This document shows positions 25,579-33,513 of a DNA stretch of 64,000 nucleotides, one piece after another. Within the stretch, counting starts at the first letter, position 1. Each line of letters begins with the position of its first letter. The position numbers and the translations under genes are program-made. The notes under the pieces are model-generated. The model worked only from the letters and a program-made list of their open reading frames with translations. It had not been told where the DNA came from and made no database searches. Origin of the DNA: JASHPR01 sp963795055 (lineage in GTDB: Bacteria; Actinomycetota; Actinomycetes; Streptosporangiales; Streptosporangiaceae); the NCBI GenBank assembly GCA_963795055.1, contig CAWCGJ010000042.1, positions 124,001-188,000 on the forward strand, given 5' to 3'.

Positions 25579-27051
25579 ATGGCGGATCCCAAGGGGTTCC
25601 TGACCACGCCGCGGCAGACCCCGGCCCGGCGGCCCGTCGACGTCCGGATCCAGGACTGGCACGAGGTGTACACCGAGTTCGGCCGGGGTGACCTGGAGCG
25701 GCAGGCCGGGCGGTGCATGGACTGCGGCATCCCGTTCTGCCACAACGGCTGCCCGCTCGGGAACCTGATCCCGGAGTGGAACGACCTGGTCTGGGACGGC
25801 GACTGGCGGGCCGCGGCCGAGCGGCTGCACGCCACCAACAACTTCCCCGAGTTCACCGGGCGGCTCTGCCCGGCGCCGTGCGAGTCCGCGTGCGTGCTCG
25901 GCATCAACGCGGACCCGGTGGCGATCAAGCAGGTCGAGGTCGAGATCATCGACCGGGCCTGGGCCGAGGGCTGGGTGCCGCCGCAGCGCCCGTCGGCCGC
26001 GGCGTCGGCGGCCGGCCGGCGGGTGGCGGTGGTCGGCTCCGGGCCCGCCGGGCTGGCCGCGGCGCAGCAGCTCACCCGGGCCGGCCACGCGGTCACGGTG
26101 TACGAGCGGGCCGACCGGCCCGGCGGCCTGCTCCGTTATGGAATTCCCGAGTTCAAGCTGGAGAAGCGGCACCTGGACCGGCGGCTGGTGCAGATGCTGG
26201 CCGAGGGGACCGTGTTCCGCTGCGGGGTGAACGTCGGCGCGGACGTGACCGCCGGCCAGGTCCGCCAGGACCACGACGCGGTCGTGCTGGCCGGCGGCGC
26301 GACCGTTGCGCGCGGCCTCCCGGTGCCCGGTGCCGGGCTGGACGGCATCCACCAGGCCATGGAGTACCTGCCGCTGGCCAACCGCGCGGTCGGCGACGGC
26401 CTGGCCGGGGACGGTCGCGAGCCGGCCATTTCCGCGGCCGGGCGCCACGTGGTGATCATCGGCGGTGGCGACACCGGCGCCGACTGCCTCGGCACCGTGC
26501 TGCGGCAGGGCGCGGCGTCCGTGGTCCAGCTGGAGATCATGCCCCGGCCGCCGGACCGGCGGCCGGACAGCCAGCCGTGGCCCACCTACCCGATGATCTA
26601 CCGGGTGTCCAGCGCCCATGAGGAAGGCGGCGAGCGCGTCTACGCCGTCTCCACCCAGGAGTTCCTGGCCGACGAGGCGGGCCGGGTGCGGGCGCTGCAG
26701 CTGGCCGAGGTGGAGCCGTCGGGACGCGGCTTCTCGCCGGTGCCGGGCACCGAACGGGAGCTCCGCTGTGACCTGGTGCTGCTGGCCATGGGCTTCACCG
26801 GCGCGGAGCCCGGCGGGCTGCTGGCCGACCTCGGCGTGGACCTCGACGCGCGGGGCAACGTAGCCAGGGACGGGTCGTACGCGACGTCGGTCCCGGGCGT
26901 GTTCGCGGCCGGGGACATGGGCCGCGGCCAGTCGCTGATCGTGTGGGCCATCGCCGAGGGCCGGTCGGCCGCGGCCGCCGTGGACCGCTACCTGGCCGGG
27001 GACACCCTGCTCCCGGCCGCGATCCCGCCCACCGCCCGCCCCCTCACCTGA
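25579..27051 (+). CDS. gltD: Glutamate synthase (NADPH) small subunit
   Basis: A 490-residue FAD/NADPH subunit supplying electrons to GltB. The N-terminal cysteine clusters CMDCGIPFCHNGCP (about 47-60) and LCPAPCESAC (about 97-106) hold the 4Fe-4S centres. VVGSGPAGLAAAQQL (about 152) is the FAD dinucleotide motif and VIIGGGDTGADCLGT (about 294) the NADPH motif. ATG 25579 was chosen because the MADPKGFL start matches homologues. It follows gltB by 14 bases. Confidence 0.95.
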   Translation: MADPKGFLTTPRQTPARRPVDVRIQDWHEVYTEFGRGDLERQAGRCMDCGIPFCHNGCPLGNLIPEWNDLVWDGDWRAAAERLHATNNFPEFTGRLCPAPCESACVLGINADPVAIKQVEVEIIDRAWAEGWVPPQRPSAAASAAGRRVAVVGSGPAGLAAAQQLTRAGHAVTVYERADRPGGLLRYGIPEFKLEKRHLDRRLVQMLAEGTVFRCGVNVGADVTAGQVRQDHDAVVLAGGATVARGLPVPGAGLDGIHQAMEYLPLANRAVGDGLAGDGREPAISAAGRHVVIIGGGDTGADCLGTVLRQGAASVVQLEIMPRPPDRRPDSQPWPTYPMIYRVSSAHEEGGERVYAVSTQEFLADEAGRVRALQLAEVEPSGRGFSPVPGTERELRCDLVLLAMGFTGAEPGGLLADLGVDLDARGNVARDGSYATSVPGVFAAGDMGRGQSLIVWAIAEGRSAAAAVDRYLAGDTLLPAAIPPTARPLT

Positions 27052-27108
27052 CCCCGCACCCGGCCCGGTGCCCGTTCCGGCCCGGCACTTCGATCCGCCG
27101 TCGCTGTC

Positions 27109-27756
27109 CTAGTCCGCGAGCAGCAGGCGTTGCCAGGTGTCGGCGAGGAAGCGCTGGTAGCGTTCCGCGGTCCAGCCGCGCTGGCCGACCAGCAGCTGGT
27201 ACATCTCGGCGGCGTTGGTGGCCCACACGATGTCAGCGGCCTGGCCGGGGTTCAGCCGCAGCGGGGCCACGGCGGCCAGGTCGGCGACGAACAGGCGCAT
27301 GTTCGCCGCGCGCCGCTCGGCGATCTCGGTCCACAACGCGGCTAGCTCTGGCTCGGTGGGGGCGGCCTGCTGGATGATGCCCAGGATGAGCGCCATCCGA
27401 GGGGCGATGGCGGTGATCGCCGCGGCGTACACGGCGATCTTGGTCTCGGCGTCCGCGGCGGCCTGGATGGCGCGGACGTAGTCCCGCTGCTCGGCGGGTA
27501 CCGCTTCATCGGTGCCGGTGACGGCGGTCTCGATCAGCATCCGGGCCAGCTCGGGCTTGCGGCCGACCGCCGCGTAGACGGTGTCCAGCGCCACCCCGGC
27601 CCGGTCGGCGATCGCGGTCATCGAGGTAGCGGCGTAGCCGCGCTCGGTGAACAGCTGGCGGGCGGAGTCCAGGATGACGGTGCGGGTACGGCCCGCGGCC
27701 TGGCGGCGGCGGGTCGCGTCGTAGCGCCTCTTGACCGGGCTGGGCATACGGGCCAT
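27109..27756 (-). CDS. TetR family transcriptional regulator
   Basis: A 215-residue TetR protein. The HTH lies at about residues 25-70 (TERGYAATSMTAIADRAGV), with VALDTVYAAVGRKPELARMLI beyond it. The start could be ATG 27756 or 27747; further upstream residues run into the operator. It is divergent from the small monooxygenase-like gene at 27809, and a perfect inverted repeat lies between the two starts, so autorepression and control of the neighbour are likely. Ligand unknown. Confidence 0.85.
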   Translation of the reverse strand: MARMPSPVKRRYDATRRRQAAGRTRTVILDSARQLFTERGYAATSMTAIADRAGVALDTVYAAVGRKPELARMLIETAVTGTDEAVPAEQRDYVRAIQAAADAETKIAVYAAAITAIAPRMALILGIIQQAAPTEPELAALWTEIAERRAANMRLFVADLAAVAPLRLNPGQAADIVWATNAAEMYQLLVGQRGWTAERYQRFLADTWQRLLLAD

Positions 27757-27769
27757 GATACAGATATTC

Positions 27770-27788
27770 ATCCGAACATGCTTCGGAT
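27770..27788. promoter_or_regulatory. TetR-type operator ATCCGAA-N5-TTCGGAT
   Basis: A perfect 7-bp inverted repeat, ATCCGAA (27770-27776) and TTCGGAT (27782-27788), is separated by CATGC. It lies in an AT-rich intergenic strip of about 50 bases between the divergent TetR and monooxygenase-like starts. Size and location fit a TetR dimer site covering both promoters. Confidence 0.6.
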
Positions 27789-27808
27789 AAATATAGGGAG
27801 GCAGCCCC

Positions 27809-28108
27809 ATGACCTACGCGTCCACTTACGACGTGCCGATCACCGCCGAGACCTACGCCCGCATCAAGGAGGGCCTGGGCCCGGAGCGGCCGCCCGGCCT
27901 GATCGCCCACCTCGCGTGGCGCACCGAGACCGGGCTTCGCTACGTCGACGTCTGGCAGTCCAAGGACGACCACGAGGCCTTCGCCGAGAACCGGCTGCAC
28001 CCGGTCGTCCACCCGATCCTGCAGGAGATGCTCGGCTTCATACCGCCCGAGCCCGCTCACACCGTGCTCGATGTCGTCGACGCCTGGACCGACCGGCATC
28101 CGGCCTGA
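27809..28108 (+). CDS. Small antibiotic-biosynthesis-monooxygenase-like protein
   Basis: A 99-residue protein predicted to be a dimeric alpha/beta barrel. PGLIAHLAWRTETGLRYVDVWQSKDDHEAFAENRL (two strands and a helix) is typical of ABM/heme-degrading-like small proteins. ATG 27809 follows GGGAGG. It is divergent from the TetR gene and likely its target. Members can be cofactor-free monooxygenases, or sensors without known activity. No function is assigned. Confidence 0.65.
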   Translation: MTYASTYDVPITAETYARIKEGLGPERPPGLIAHLAWRTETGLRYVDVWQSKDDHEAFAENRLHPVVHPILQEMLGFIPPEPAHTVLDVVDAWTDRHPA

Positions 28109-28201
28109 CCTCCAGGCCCCCAGCGCGGGCGCTGCTCGACCGGATTGGCCTGCGGCCCGGGGATGATCTGGCGGGCGCAGATAGCGCTGCCGGACGAGCC
28201 G

Positions 28202-29050
28202 TCAGCCGAGGCCGAGGATGCGGGTGGCGTTGCCGCGCAGCACCTTGTCCGCCACGTCGGCGGGGAGGTCCAGGGCGTCGAACTCGGCCAGGCACCGTTC
28301 GGGGGTCAGGAACGGGAAGTCGCTGCCCCAGAGGAACTGGCCGGACAGCCGCCCGCGCAGCTCCCCGATCACCTCCGGCGGGATCCGGCGCGGCGACCAG
28401 CCGGAGATGTCGATGTACACATTGGTCTTGTGCAGCGCGATCGCGATCAGTTCCATGTGCCAGGGCCAGCCGAAATGCGCGGCCACGATGGTCAGGTCCG
28501 GGTGCGCGGCGGCGACCGGGTCGAGCCGGACCGGCTGGGCGTAATCGAGCCGGATGCCCTGGCCGCCCGGCTGGCGCGCGCCGATCCCGCTGGTGCCGGT
28601 GTGGAACAGGGCGATCAGTCCGTGTTCCTGGCATGCGGCGAAGATCGGCCAGTACGCCGGGTCATCGGGGGCGAAGGCCTGCAGCGACGGGTGGAACTTC
28701 ACCCCTCGCAGGCCCGCCGCGGCGATCTGCGCGACCTCGGCCACGGCCGTGTCCCCCTTGCGCGGGTCCACCGAGCCGAACCCGGTGAACACGTCCGGGT
28801 ACGCGCCGCAGGCCTCCGCCACCGTCTCGTTGGGCACGCGCGGGCGCCCCGTGGCCGTCTCGGCATCCCAGGCGAGCAGCACCGCCATGACCTCGAGGTC
28901 GCGGTATCTGTCCGCGAGATCGTCCAGCGTGGACCGCTGCACCGGCGACCTGAAGTACGCCTCGGCCGCCTCGACGTAACCCGCCAGGCTGCCGTCCAGC
29001 CAGTCGGGCGTGGGCAGGTGCACGTGGAAGTCGATGGCGCGCGGCGGCAC
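28202..29050 (-). CDS. Amidohydrolase family protein (Amidohydro_2)
   Basis: A 282-residue TIM-barrel metal-dependent hydrolase. It starts with IDFHVHLPTP (first metal histidines, residues 7-11), then VKFHPSLQAF, LFHTGTSG, VAAHFGWPW and WGSDFPFLTPE supply further metal and catalytic residues, the last with the active-site Asp. This arrangement matches ACMSD/4-oxalomesaconate hydratase-like decarboxylases or hydrolases. GTG start. Isolated, convergent with the gene at 27809. Substrate unknown. Confidence 0.85.
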   Translation of the reverse strand: MPPRAIDFHVHLPTPDWLDGSLAGYVEAAEAYFRSPVQRSTLDDLADRYRDLEVMAVLLAWDAETATGRPRVPNETVAEACGAYPDVFTGFGSVDPRKGDTAVAEVAQIAAAGLRGVKFHPSLQAFAPDDPAYWPIFAACQEHGLIALFHTGTSGIGARQPGGQGIRLDYAQPVRLDPVAAAHPDLTIVAAHFGWPWHMELIAIALHKTNVYIDISGWSPRRIPPEVIGELRGRLSGQFLWGSDFPFLTPERCLAEFDALDLPADVADKVLRGNATRILGLG

Positions 29051-29117
29051 CGGCCCATCGTAGCGGCGGGCACCAGGATCCGCGCCGGGCGGCCGCCGGG
29101 AGCGGTGACCTGGCCGA

Positions 29118-29885
29118 TCAGTACTTCGGGCCGACGAATTCGTCGAGCCTCGCCACGGCCTCCCGCCGCGCCACCGAGATCGTGGTCGGCTTCGAGAACC
29201 GCCAGGCCACCCCGAGCCGGTCCAGCGCCTCGCCGCACAGCCGGTGTATGTCAGCTGACCTGTTCACGAACAGGTACCGCGGATACTCATACCAGCGGTC
29301 ACCGTCCTTGAGCCGGCGCCGGACCCGGTTGATGAGCCGGCAGCCGTCGGAGTGAAACAGCCCGCGGGCGAAATCCCCGGGATGACCATTCACGATCTCC
29401 TGCTGCCAGGCCTCGAGCTCGATTCTCCGCTCGTGCTTGCGCCCCGGCCCGTGCTGCGGAAACAGACACGGCCAATGTTTTGAGGTGCTCTTTATCTCGG
29501 TACATCCGGGTCGGGCCACCGCGAAGACCCCGGAGGTCGGCATGACCGCGGACATCGCCGTCCTTGCCTCAGCCGCAAGCCCCGGCCACGCGTCACAGCA
29601 CTTGATGGAGAGCGCGTAGACGTCCCTGCGACCTCGGGTGATGTGGCCGTCGCCGAGATAGAGCCCAAGAAGGTAACCGTAGGCACTTTCGTCGAGAGCG
29701 CGTCCGTGACATAGCGGACAACGCGGAATTTCGCTCCGCACCGCTGTTCCGGGCTTGCGACGGCTGCCCCTGCGCCAGTGCCTTACCGCCGCGATTGAGA
29801 CGCCGCAGATTACGGCGTTCTCACGATCCAGGATCTCCAGGCCGGATAAAAGCTTCGCAAGCTCAACGGTGTCGCGCGGGTACAT
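29118..29885 (-). CDS. Stand-alone LAGLIDADG-type endonuclease-like protein
   Basis: A 255-residue protein from ATG 29885 (the open frame continues upstream into the tRNA, which is unlikely to be coding). Order: a helix-turn-helix-like start (LAKLLSGLEILDRENAVICG, then VSIAAVRHWRRG), a CPLCH putative zinc knuckle, then two LAGLIDADG-like motifs, YGYLLGLYLGDGHI and FARGLFHSDGC, about 110 residues apart. The paired acidic GDG and SDG ends are the expected catalytic residues. Base composition is visibly lower in G+C than its neighbours. Position directly downstream of a tRNA gene on the same strand suggests a mobile or domesticated homing-endonuclease relative; it may instead serve as a regulator. 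Confidence 0.7.
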   Translation of the reverse strand: MYPRDTVELAKLLSGLEILDRENAVICGVSIAAVRHWRRGSRRKPGTAVRSEIPRCPLCHGRALDESAYGYLLGLYLGDGHITRGRRDVYALSIKCCDAWPGLAAEARTAMSAVMPTSGVFAVARPGCTEIKSTSKHWPCLFPQHGPGRKHERRIELEAWQQEIVNGHPGDFARGLFHSDGCRLINRVRRRLKDGDRWYEYPRYLFVNRSADIHRLCGEALDRLGVAWRFSKPTTISVARREAVARLDEFVGPKY

Positions 29886-29949
29886 GAGCCGATCATCAGC
29901 GATGGCACCGACAATCTTGCGACGGCACGTCGGTTTGAGGTTGGTTTTG

Positions 29950-30024
29950 TGCCCCGGGTGGGATTCGAACCCACACTTTATGGCGTTTGAGGCCATCGCC
30001 TGCTGCCGGTTGGGCTACCGGGGC
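29950..30024 (-). tRNA. tRNA, anticodon CAA (Leu), with a short variable loop
   Basis: On the minus strand: acceptor GCCCCGG/CCGGGGC (7 perfect pairs), a 3-bp D-stem GCC/GGC, anticodon stem ATGGC/GCCAT with loop CTCAAAC (anticodon CAA at 29987-29989), a 5-base variable region AAAGT, and T-arm GTGGG-TTCGAAT-CCCAC. The discriminator is A and CCA is not encoded. CAA reads UUG leucine codons and A73 fits leucine, but leucine tRNAs normally have a long variable arm, which is absent here. Total 75 bases. Confidence 0.85.
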
Positions 30025-30093
30025 ACGGCCGGACTAGCAGACGCAGTCCGGCCGAATGCCAATGTACCGGACCAGGTTCGATACGCTCAGCGG

Positions 30094-30798
30094 GTGAGTC
30101 AGACTCCGTTTCGCGTGGTGATCGCCGAGGATGAGGCCCTCATCCGGCTGGACCTCAAGGAGATGCTTGAGGAGGACGGCTACGTCGTCGTCGGCGAGGC
30201 GTCGGACGGCGAGGCTGCCGTCAAGCTGACCGAGAGCCTCCGCCCCGACTTGGTGATGATGGACATCAAGATGCCGGGCCTGGACGGGATCTCGGCGGCC
30301 GAGCGGATCACGGCGGAGCACATGGCCCCGGTCGTCATCCTCACTGCCTTCTCGCAGCGCGATCTCGTGCTGCGGGCCCGCGACGCCGGGGCCATGGCCT
30401 TTCTGGTCAAGCCCTTCACCAAGGCCGATCTCGTCCCGGCGATCGAGATCGCGGTAAGCCGGTTCCAGGAGTTCGCAGCCCTTGAGTCCGAGGTCTCGAA
30501 CCTCAAGGAGCGGCTGGAGGTGCGCAAGCTGCTCGACCGCGCCAAGGGGCTGCTCCAGGCCGAGCAGGGCATGACCGAGGCCGAGGCGTTCCGCTGGATC
30601 CAGAAGAGCTCGATGGACCGCCGGATGACCATGCGCGCGGTGGCCGAGGAAGTGCTGCAGGGTGTCCAGCCGCCCGCGCCCAAGGCGCCCGACGACCAGA
30701 ACCGGGAGAGCCAGGCAGCCGGGCCGGGAGCACGCGAGGGCAGGGCAGGCGGAGCTGGCGGAAGCGAGACCGGGACGAACACCACCGGAAGGGGCTAA
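30094..30798 (+). CDS. pdtaR: PdtaR-type response regulator with ANTAR RNA-binding domain
   Basis: A 234-residue protein. Receiver domain (about 5-125): acidic pocket EDE at 12-14, phosphoacceptor in VMMDIKMPGLDG, Thr in VILTAFS, Lys in LVKPF. A linker coiled coil (LESEVSNLKERLEVRKLL) leads to the ANTAR domain (about 145-200, DRAKGLLQAEQGMTEAEAFRWIQ), which binds paired RNA hairpins and causes antitermination. The kinase partner PdtaS is not in the window. GTG 30094 follows the tRNA by 69 bases. A 35-residue Gly/Pro/Glu-rich tail extends the C-terminus. Confidence 0.92.
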   Translation: MSQTPFRVVIAEDEALIRLDLKEMLEEDGYVVVGEASDGEAAVKLTESLRPDLVMMDIKMPGLDGISAAERITAEHMAPVVILTAFSQRDLVLRARDAGAMAFLVKPFTKADLVPAIEIAVSRFQEFAALESEVSNLKERLEVRKLLDRAKGLLQAEQGMTEAEAFRWIQKSSMDRRMTMRAVAEEVLQGVQPPAPKAPDDQNRESQAAGPGAREGRAGGAGGSETGTNTTGRG

Positions 30799-30799
30799 G

Positions 30800-30855
30800 C
30801 AAGCGGGCGGGCCGGCTGCACAACCCCCGTCTGCAGGCCGACCCCTACCCGCTTG
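30800..30855 (+). terminator. Long hairpin after pdtaR
   Basis: CAAGCGGG (30800-30807) pairs with CCCGCTTG (30848-30855), enclosing an inner stem between GGCTGCA and TGCAGGCC. It begins one base after the pdtaR stop, so it is a natural terminator. Confidence 0.5.
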
Positions 30856-30981
30856 TGCTGCTGCCGGCCGAGCTGGCCGACAGCAGGGAGCCCGGGAAGC
30901 CTTTGGTGCCATGTCAGCCTTCCCCGGGCCGGCACGTTCTCTACTCGGCCTCGCCGGGCTCTGGTCACCACCGTAGCGATG

Positions 30982-31045
30982 CCCCACCACCCGCGCAAAG
31001 GTGGGGACATGCACTGGCCGGTATGGGTTAAACGTCCCTTAACCC
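30982..31045. other. Two adjacent perfect hairpins in a gene-free gap
   Basis: The 377-base gap between convergent pdtaR and the thioesterase gene holds no credible gene. Besides the pdtaR hairpin it has CCCCACC (30982-30988)/GGTGGGG (31000-31006) and GGGTTAA (31025-31031)/TTAACCC (31039-31045). These may be terminators for the thioesterase transcript or part of a small structured RNA. The pair superficially recalls 6C RNA but lacks the runs of six cytosines. Confidence 0.35.
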
Positions 31046-31175
31046 GCAGGTAGGCGCTGACCGGTGCATCGCAAGCGGGCGGTCCGGGCTCCGGCCGGTT
31101 CCGGCGAGCCCGGGCTGGCCAGCACCGTTCCGCTGTGCCCGGCGAGCCGGAGCGGAGCACGGTGGCGCGGACGTA

Positions 31176-31637
31176 TCAGGAATCGCCGGTCTGCGGCCTT
31201 CCGTCACCCGGGACCGCGTCCCGCAGCATGCAGGTCAGCCGGGAGGTACACACGCGGCGGCCCAGTTCATCGGTTATGACGATCTCGTACGTGGTCACGG
31301 TGCGGCCGCCGTACAGGAGCGTGGCGACCCCTGTGACCTCGCCCTGTGTGGCACCCCGGTGGTGCGTGGCGTTGATCTCGATCCCGACCGCGACTCGGTC
31401 CGGGCCGGCGTGCAGGACAGAGCCGAGGGAACCGAGGCTCTCGGCGAGCACGCACGAGGCCCCGCCGTGCAGCAGGCCGTAAGGTTGCGTGTTTCCGGCG
31501 ACCGGCATGGTGCCTACCACGCGCCGGGGAGAGGCCTCAATGATCTTGATGCCCATGCGGCCGGGGAGCGTGTCCGCGCTCAGCGTGTCGTAGGCAGCCC
31601 TGATCCGCTCGTTGTCTGCCACCGGGTCGTCTCCCAC
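31176..31637 (-). CDS. PaaI-type hotdog-fold acyl-CoA thioesterase
   Basis: A 153-residue single hotdog-domain protein. GLLHGGASCVLAESLGSLGS is the diagnostic active-site helix, and INATHHRGATQGEVTGVATLLYGGRT the following strands. Family members hydrolyse phenylacetyl-CoA derivatives or 1,4-dihydroxy-2-naphthoyl-CoA. The latter (menaquinone pathway, MenI) is plausible in an actinobacterium but not demonstrated. GTG start at 31637. Gene stands alone. Confidence 0.85.
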   Translation of the reverse strand: MGDDPVADNERIRAAYDTLSADTLPGRMGIKIIEASPRRVVGTMPVAGNTQPYGLLHGGASCVLAESLGSLGSVLHAGPDRVAVGIEINATHHRGATQGEVTGVATLLYGGRTVTTYEIVITDELGRRVCTSRLTCMLRDAVPGDGRPQTGDS

Positions 31638-31978
31638 CGGTACCTCCGCGATCTGGCGACGGGCCTGGAGTCCGCTTGCAGGACGAAGCCTAGAAGCCCG
31701 CAGGCCAGCGGTTGTTCACCGGATCACGCCTCATCCGCTCGCGGCCTGCCCGCTCCTGCTACGCGCGGCGGGGCCGGCCGCCTCCGAGCCGGGCCGCCTC
31801 CCAGGCCAGGGAGCTCCGGGCTCGCCCGGTTCCCGGCCTGGTGCCCGGGATTGGTACCTTGCGCCTGTTCGCCGGATTCATCAGGAATCACCAGGCTTCG
31901 CCATAATTGCTCCCGTACCGTTAGCGATTCGTCATGAAAAAGTGGGCGTTTGTATGCCGAAGCGGGTGACATGGTCAG

Positions 31979-31994
31979 TTGTTAGCGCTAACAA
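31979..31994. promoter_or_regulatory. Perfect LacI-family palindrome TTGTTAGCGCTAACAA
   Basis: A 16-bp perfect palindrome centred on GCGC, matching the TGTTAGCGCTAACA pattern of actinobacterial sugar LacI regulators, lies 56 bases upstream of the aldose 1-epimerase ATG. The gap 31638-32049 contains no gene. Its first half shows nothing recognised; the AT-richer part near 31900-31960 is the probable promoter. No LacI gene lies nearby except the one at 4201, whose own site looks different. Confidence 0.65.
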
Positions 31995-32049
31995 TGCCCT
32001 ACGGAAGTCGTCGTTCCCCCGCTCCACCCAACGACAGGAGGGCACACCC

Positions 32050-33414
32050 ATGCGCAAGGTCTTAATATCCAGCGTCACCCGGCCGGCCGTGAGGATCACG
32101 GCGGCCGCCGCCCTCGCGGCCGGGCTCGTGGGCACGACGGCGATGGGACAGGCGGCCGCGTCGCCCGCGGGCCACCAGTGCGGCAGCCCCACCGTCTCCC
32201 GGCAGCCCTTCGGCAAGACCATCGAGCCGTACACCGGCCAGCTCACCCAGGTGTTCCGCTACACCCTGACCAACTGCCGCGGCATGCAGGTCAGGATCCT
32301 GAGCTACGGCGGGATCACCCAGTCGATCGTCGTGCCCGGCCGCAACGGCCAGAAGACGGACGTCGTGCTGGGTTTCAAGACCCTCCAGGACTACGTCAAC
32401 TTCGACAGCCCGCCGGTGACCGCCAACGGCGGCCCGTACTTCGGCGAGACCATCGGCCGGTACGGCAACCGGATCGCCAAGGGCACGTTCCAGCTGAACG
32501 GCACGACCTACACGCTGCCGATCAACAACGGCGTCAACAGCCTGCACGGCGGGCTGGTCGGCTTCGGCAACCACGTCTGGGCGTCGCACGCGGTCCGGAC
32601 CAAGAAGGCCGCGGGCGTGGCCCTCGAGCTGGTCAGCCCCAACGGCGACGCCAGCGGGGCGGTCGGCTCTCCCGGCTGCCCGAACGGGTGCACCGGGTAT
32701 CCGGCTCAGATCACCGTCTTCGTGACGTACACGCTGAACAACGCCGACCAACTGGCCATCCGCTACCGGGCCCATAACGACTCGGCCACGCTGTCCACGG
32801 TCACCAACCTGACCAACCACAGCTACTTCAACCTGGCCGGCGAGGCCTCGCCCGCAGGCTCGGCCTACAGCCAGTTCGTGCAGATCAACGCGGACAACTA
32901 CTCGCCGACCGACAGCACCCAGATCCCGCTGCCGCTCGCCCACGGGGTGCCGGTCGCGGGCACGCCGTTCGATTTCCGCACGCCGCACACCATCGGCTCG
33001 CGGATCGACGACGTGAGCGCGCCGGACAACGTCCCGGCGAGCTTCGCGTCAGCCACCGGCGGCAAGAGCCAGCTGCTCATCGCCCAGGGCTATGACCACA
33101 ACTGGATCCTGAACCCGCGGACGGCCAAGACCACCGGGCCGCTCGGGCTGAACCTTGCCGCTCGCGCGCTTGACCCGCGCAGCGGCCGTGAGCTGACCGT
33201 CTGGACCGACCAGCCGGGCGTGCAGTTCTACAGCGGTAACTTCCTCACCGGCACGCTGGTGGGCATCAGCGGCCACACCTACCGGCAGGGCGCGGGCTAC
33301 ACGTTCGAGACCCAGCACTTCCCGAACTCGCCCAACGAGCCCGACTTCCCGAGCACCGTGCTCGGCCCGCAGAAGACGCTGAACTCGACCACGATCTTCG
33401 CGTTCAGCTGGTGA
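32050..33414 (+). CDS. Secreted aldose 1-epimerase (mutarotase)
   Basis: A 454-residue protein. ATG 32050 gives a signal peptide with basic start, Ala-rich core and cleavage near AAASPAG (about residue 40). Galactose-mutarotase fold motifs: YGGITQSIVVPGR, GPYFGETIGRYGNRIAKG, NSLHGG, TNLTNHSYFNL (catalytic His) and GYTFETQHFPNSPN (catalytic Glu). The enzyme interconverts alpha and beta anomers of free sugars. Secreted versions occur in actinobacteria using plant polysaccharides. A LacI-type operator upstream and a strong terminator downstream mark it as a single-gene unit. Confidence 0.92.
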   Translation: MRKVLISSVTRPAVRITAAAALAAGLVGTTAMGQAAASPAGHQCGSPTVSRQPFGKTIEPYTGQLTQVFRYTLTNCRGMQVRILSYGGITQSIVVPGRNGQKTDVVLGFKTLQDYVNFDSPPVTANGGPYFGETIGRYGNRIAKGTFQLNGTTYTLPINNGVNSLHGGLVGFGNHVWASHAVRTKKAAGVALELVSPNGDASGAVGSPGCPNGCTGYPAQITVFVTYTLNNADQLAIRYRAHNDSATLSTVTNLTNHSYFNLAGEASPAGSAYSQFVQINADNYSPTDSTQIPLPLAHGVPVAGTPFDFRTPHTIGSRIDDVSAPDNVPASFASATGGKSQLLIAQGYDHNWILNPRTAKTTGPLGLNLAARALDPRSGRELTVWTDQPGVQFYSGNFLTGTLVGISGHTYRQGAGYTFETQHFPNSPNEPDFPSTVLGPQKTLNSTTIFAFSW

Positions 33415-33420
33415 TCCTGG

Positions 33421-33465
33421 CCTGGCCGCCGGGAACACGACCTGGGGGTGTTCCTGGCGGCCAGG
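33421..33465 (+). terminator. Strong 18-bp stem terminator after the epimerase
   Basis: CCTGGCCGCCGGGAACAC (33421-33438) pairs with GTGTTCCTGGCGGCCAGG (33448-33465) with only one G-U pair, around a 9-base loop. It starts 6 bases after the stop codon and precedes polA. A clear intrinsic terminator stem without a long U-run. Confidence 0.8.
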
Positions 33466-33513
33466 ACTGCGGGGCGGCCTGCCGGTGTCGGACCAGGCCA
33501 CTAGACTGCGGGC

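Noticed and set aside
29886..29996. N-terminal extension of the LAGLIDADG protein through the tRNA
   Set aside because: The frame is open into the tRNA body, but coding through a folded tRNA is implausible; ATG 29885 used.
30982..31045. 6C RNA-like pair of hairpins
   Set aside because: The defining runs of six or more cytosines in the loops are missing; kept only as generic hairpins.
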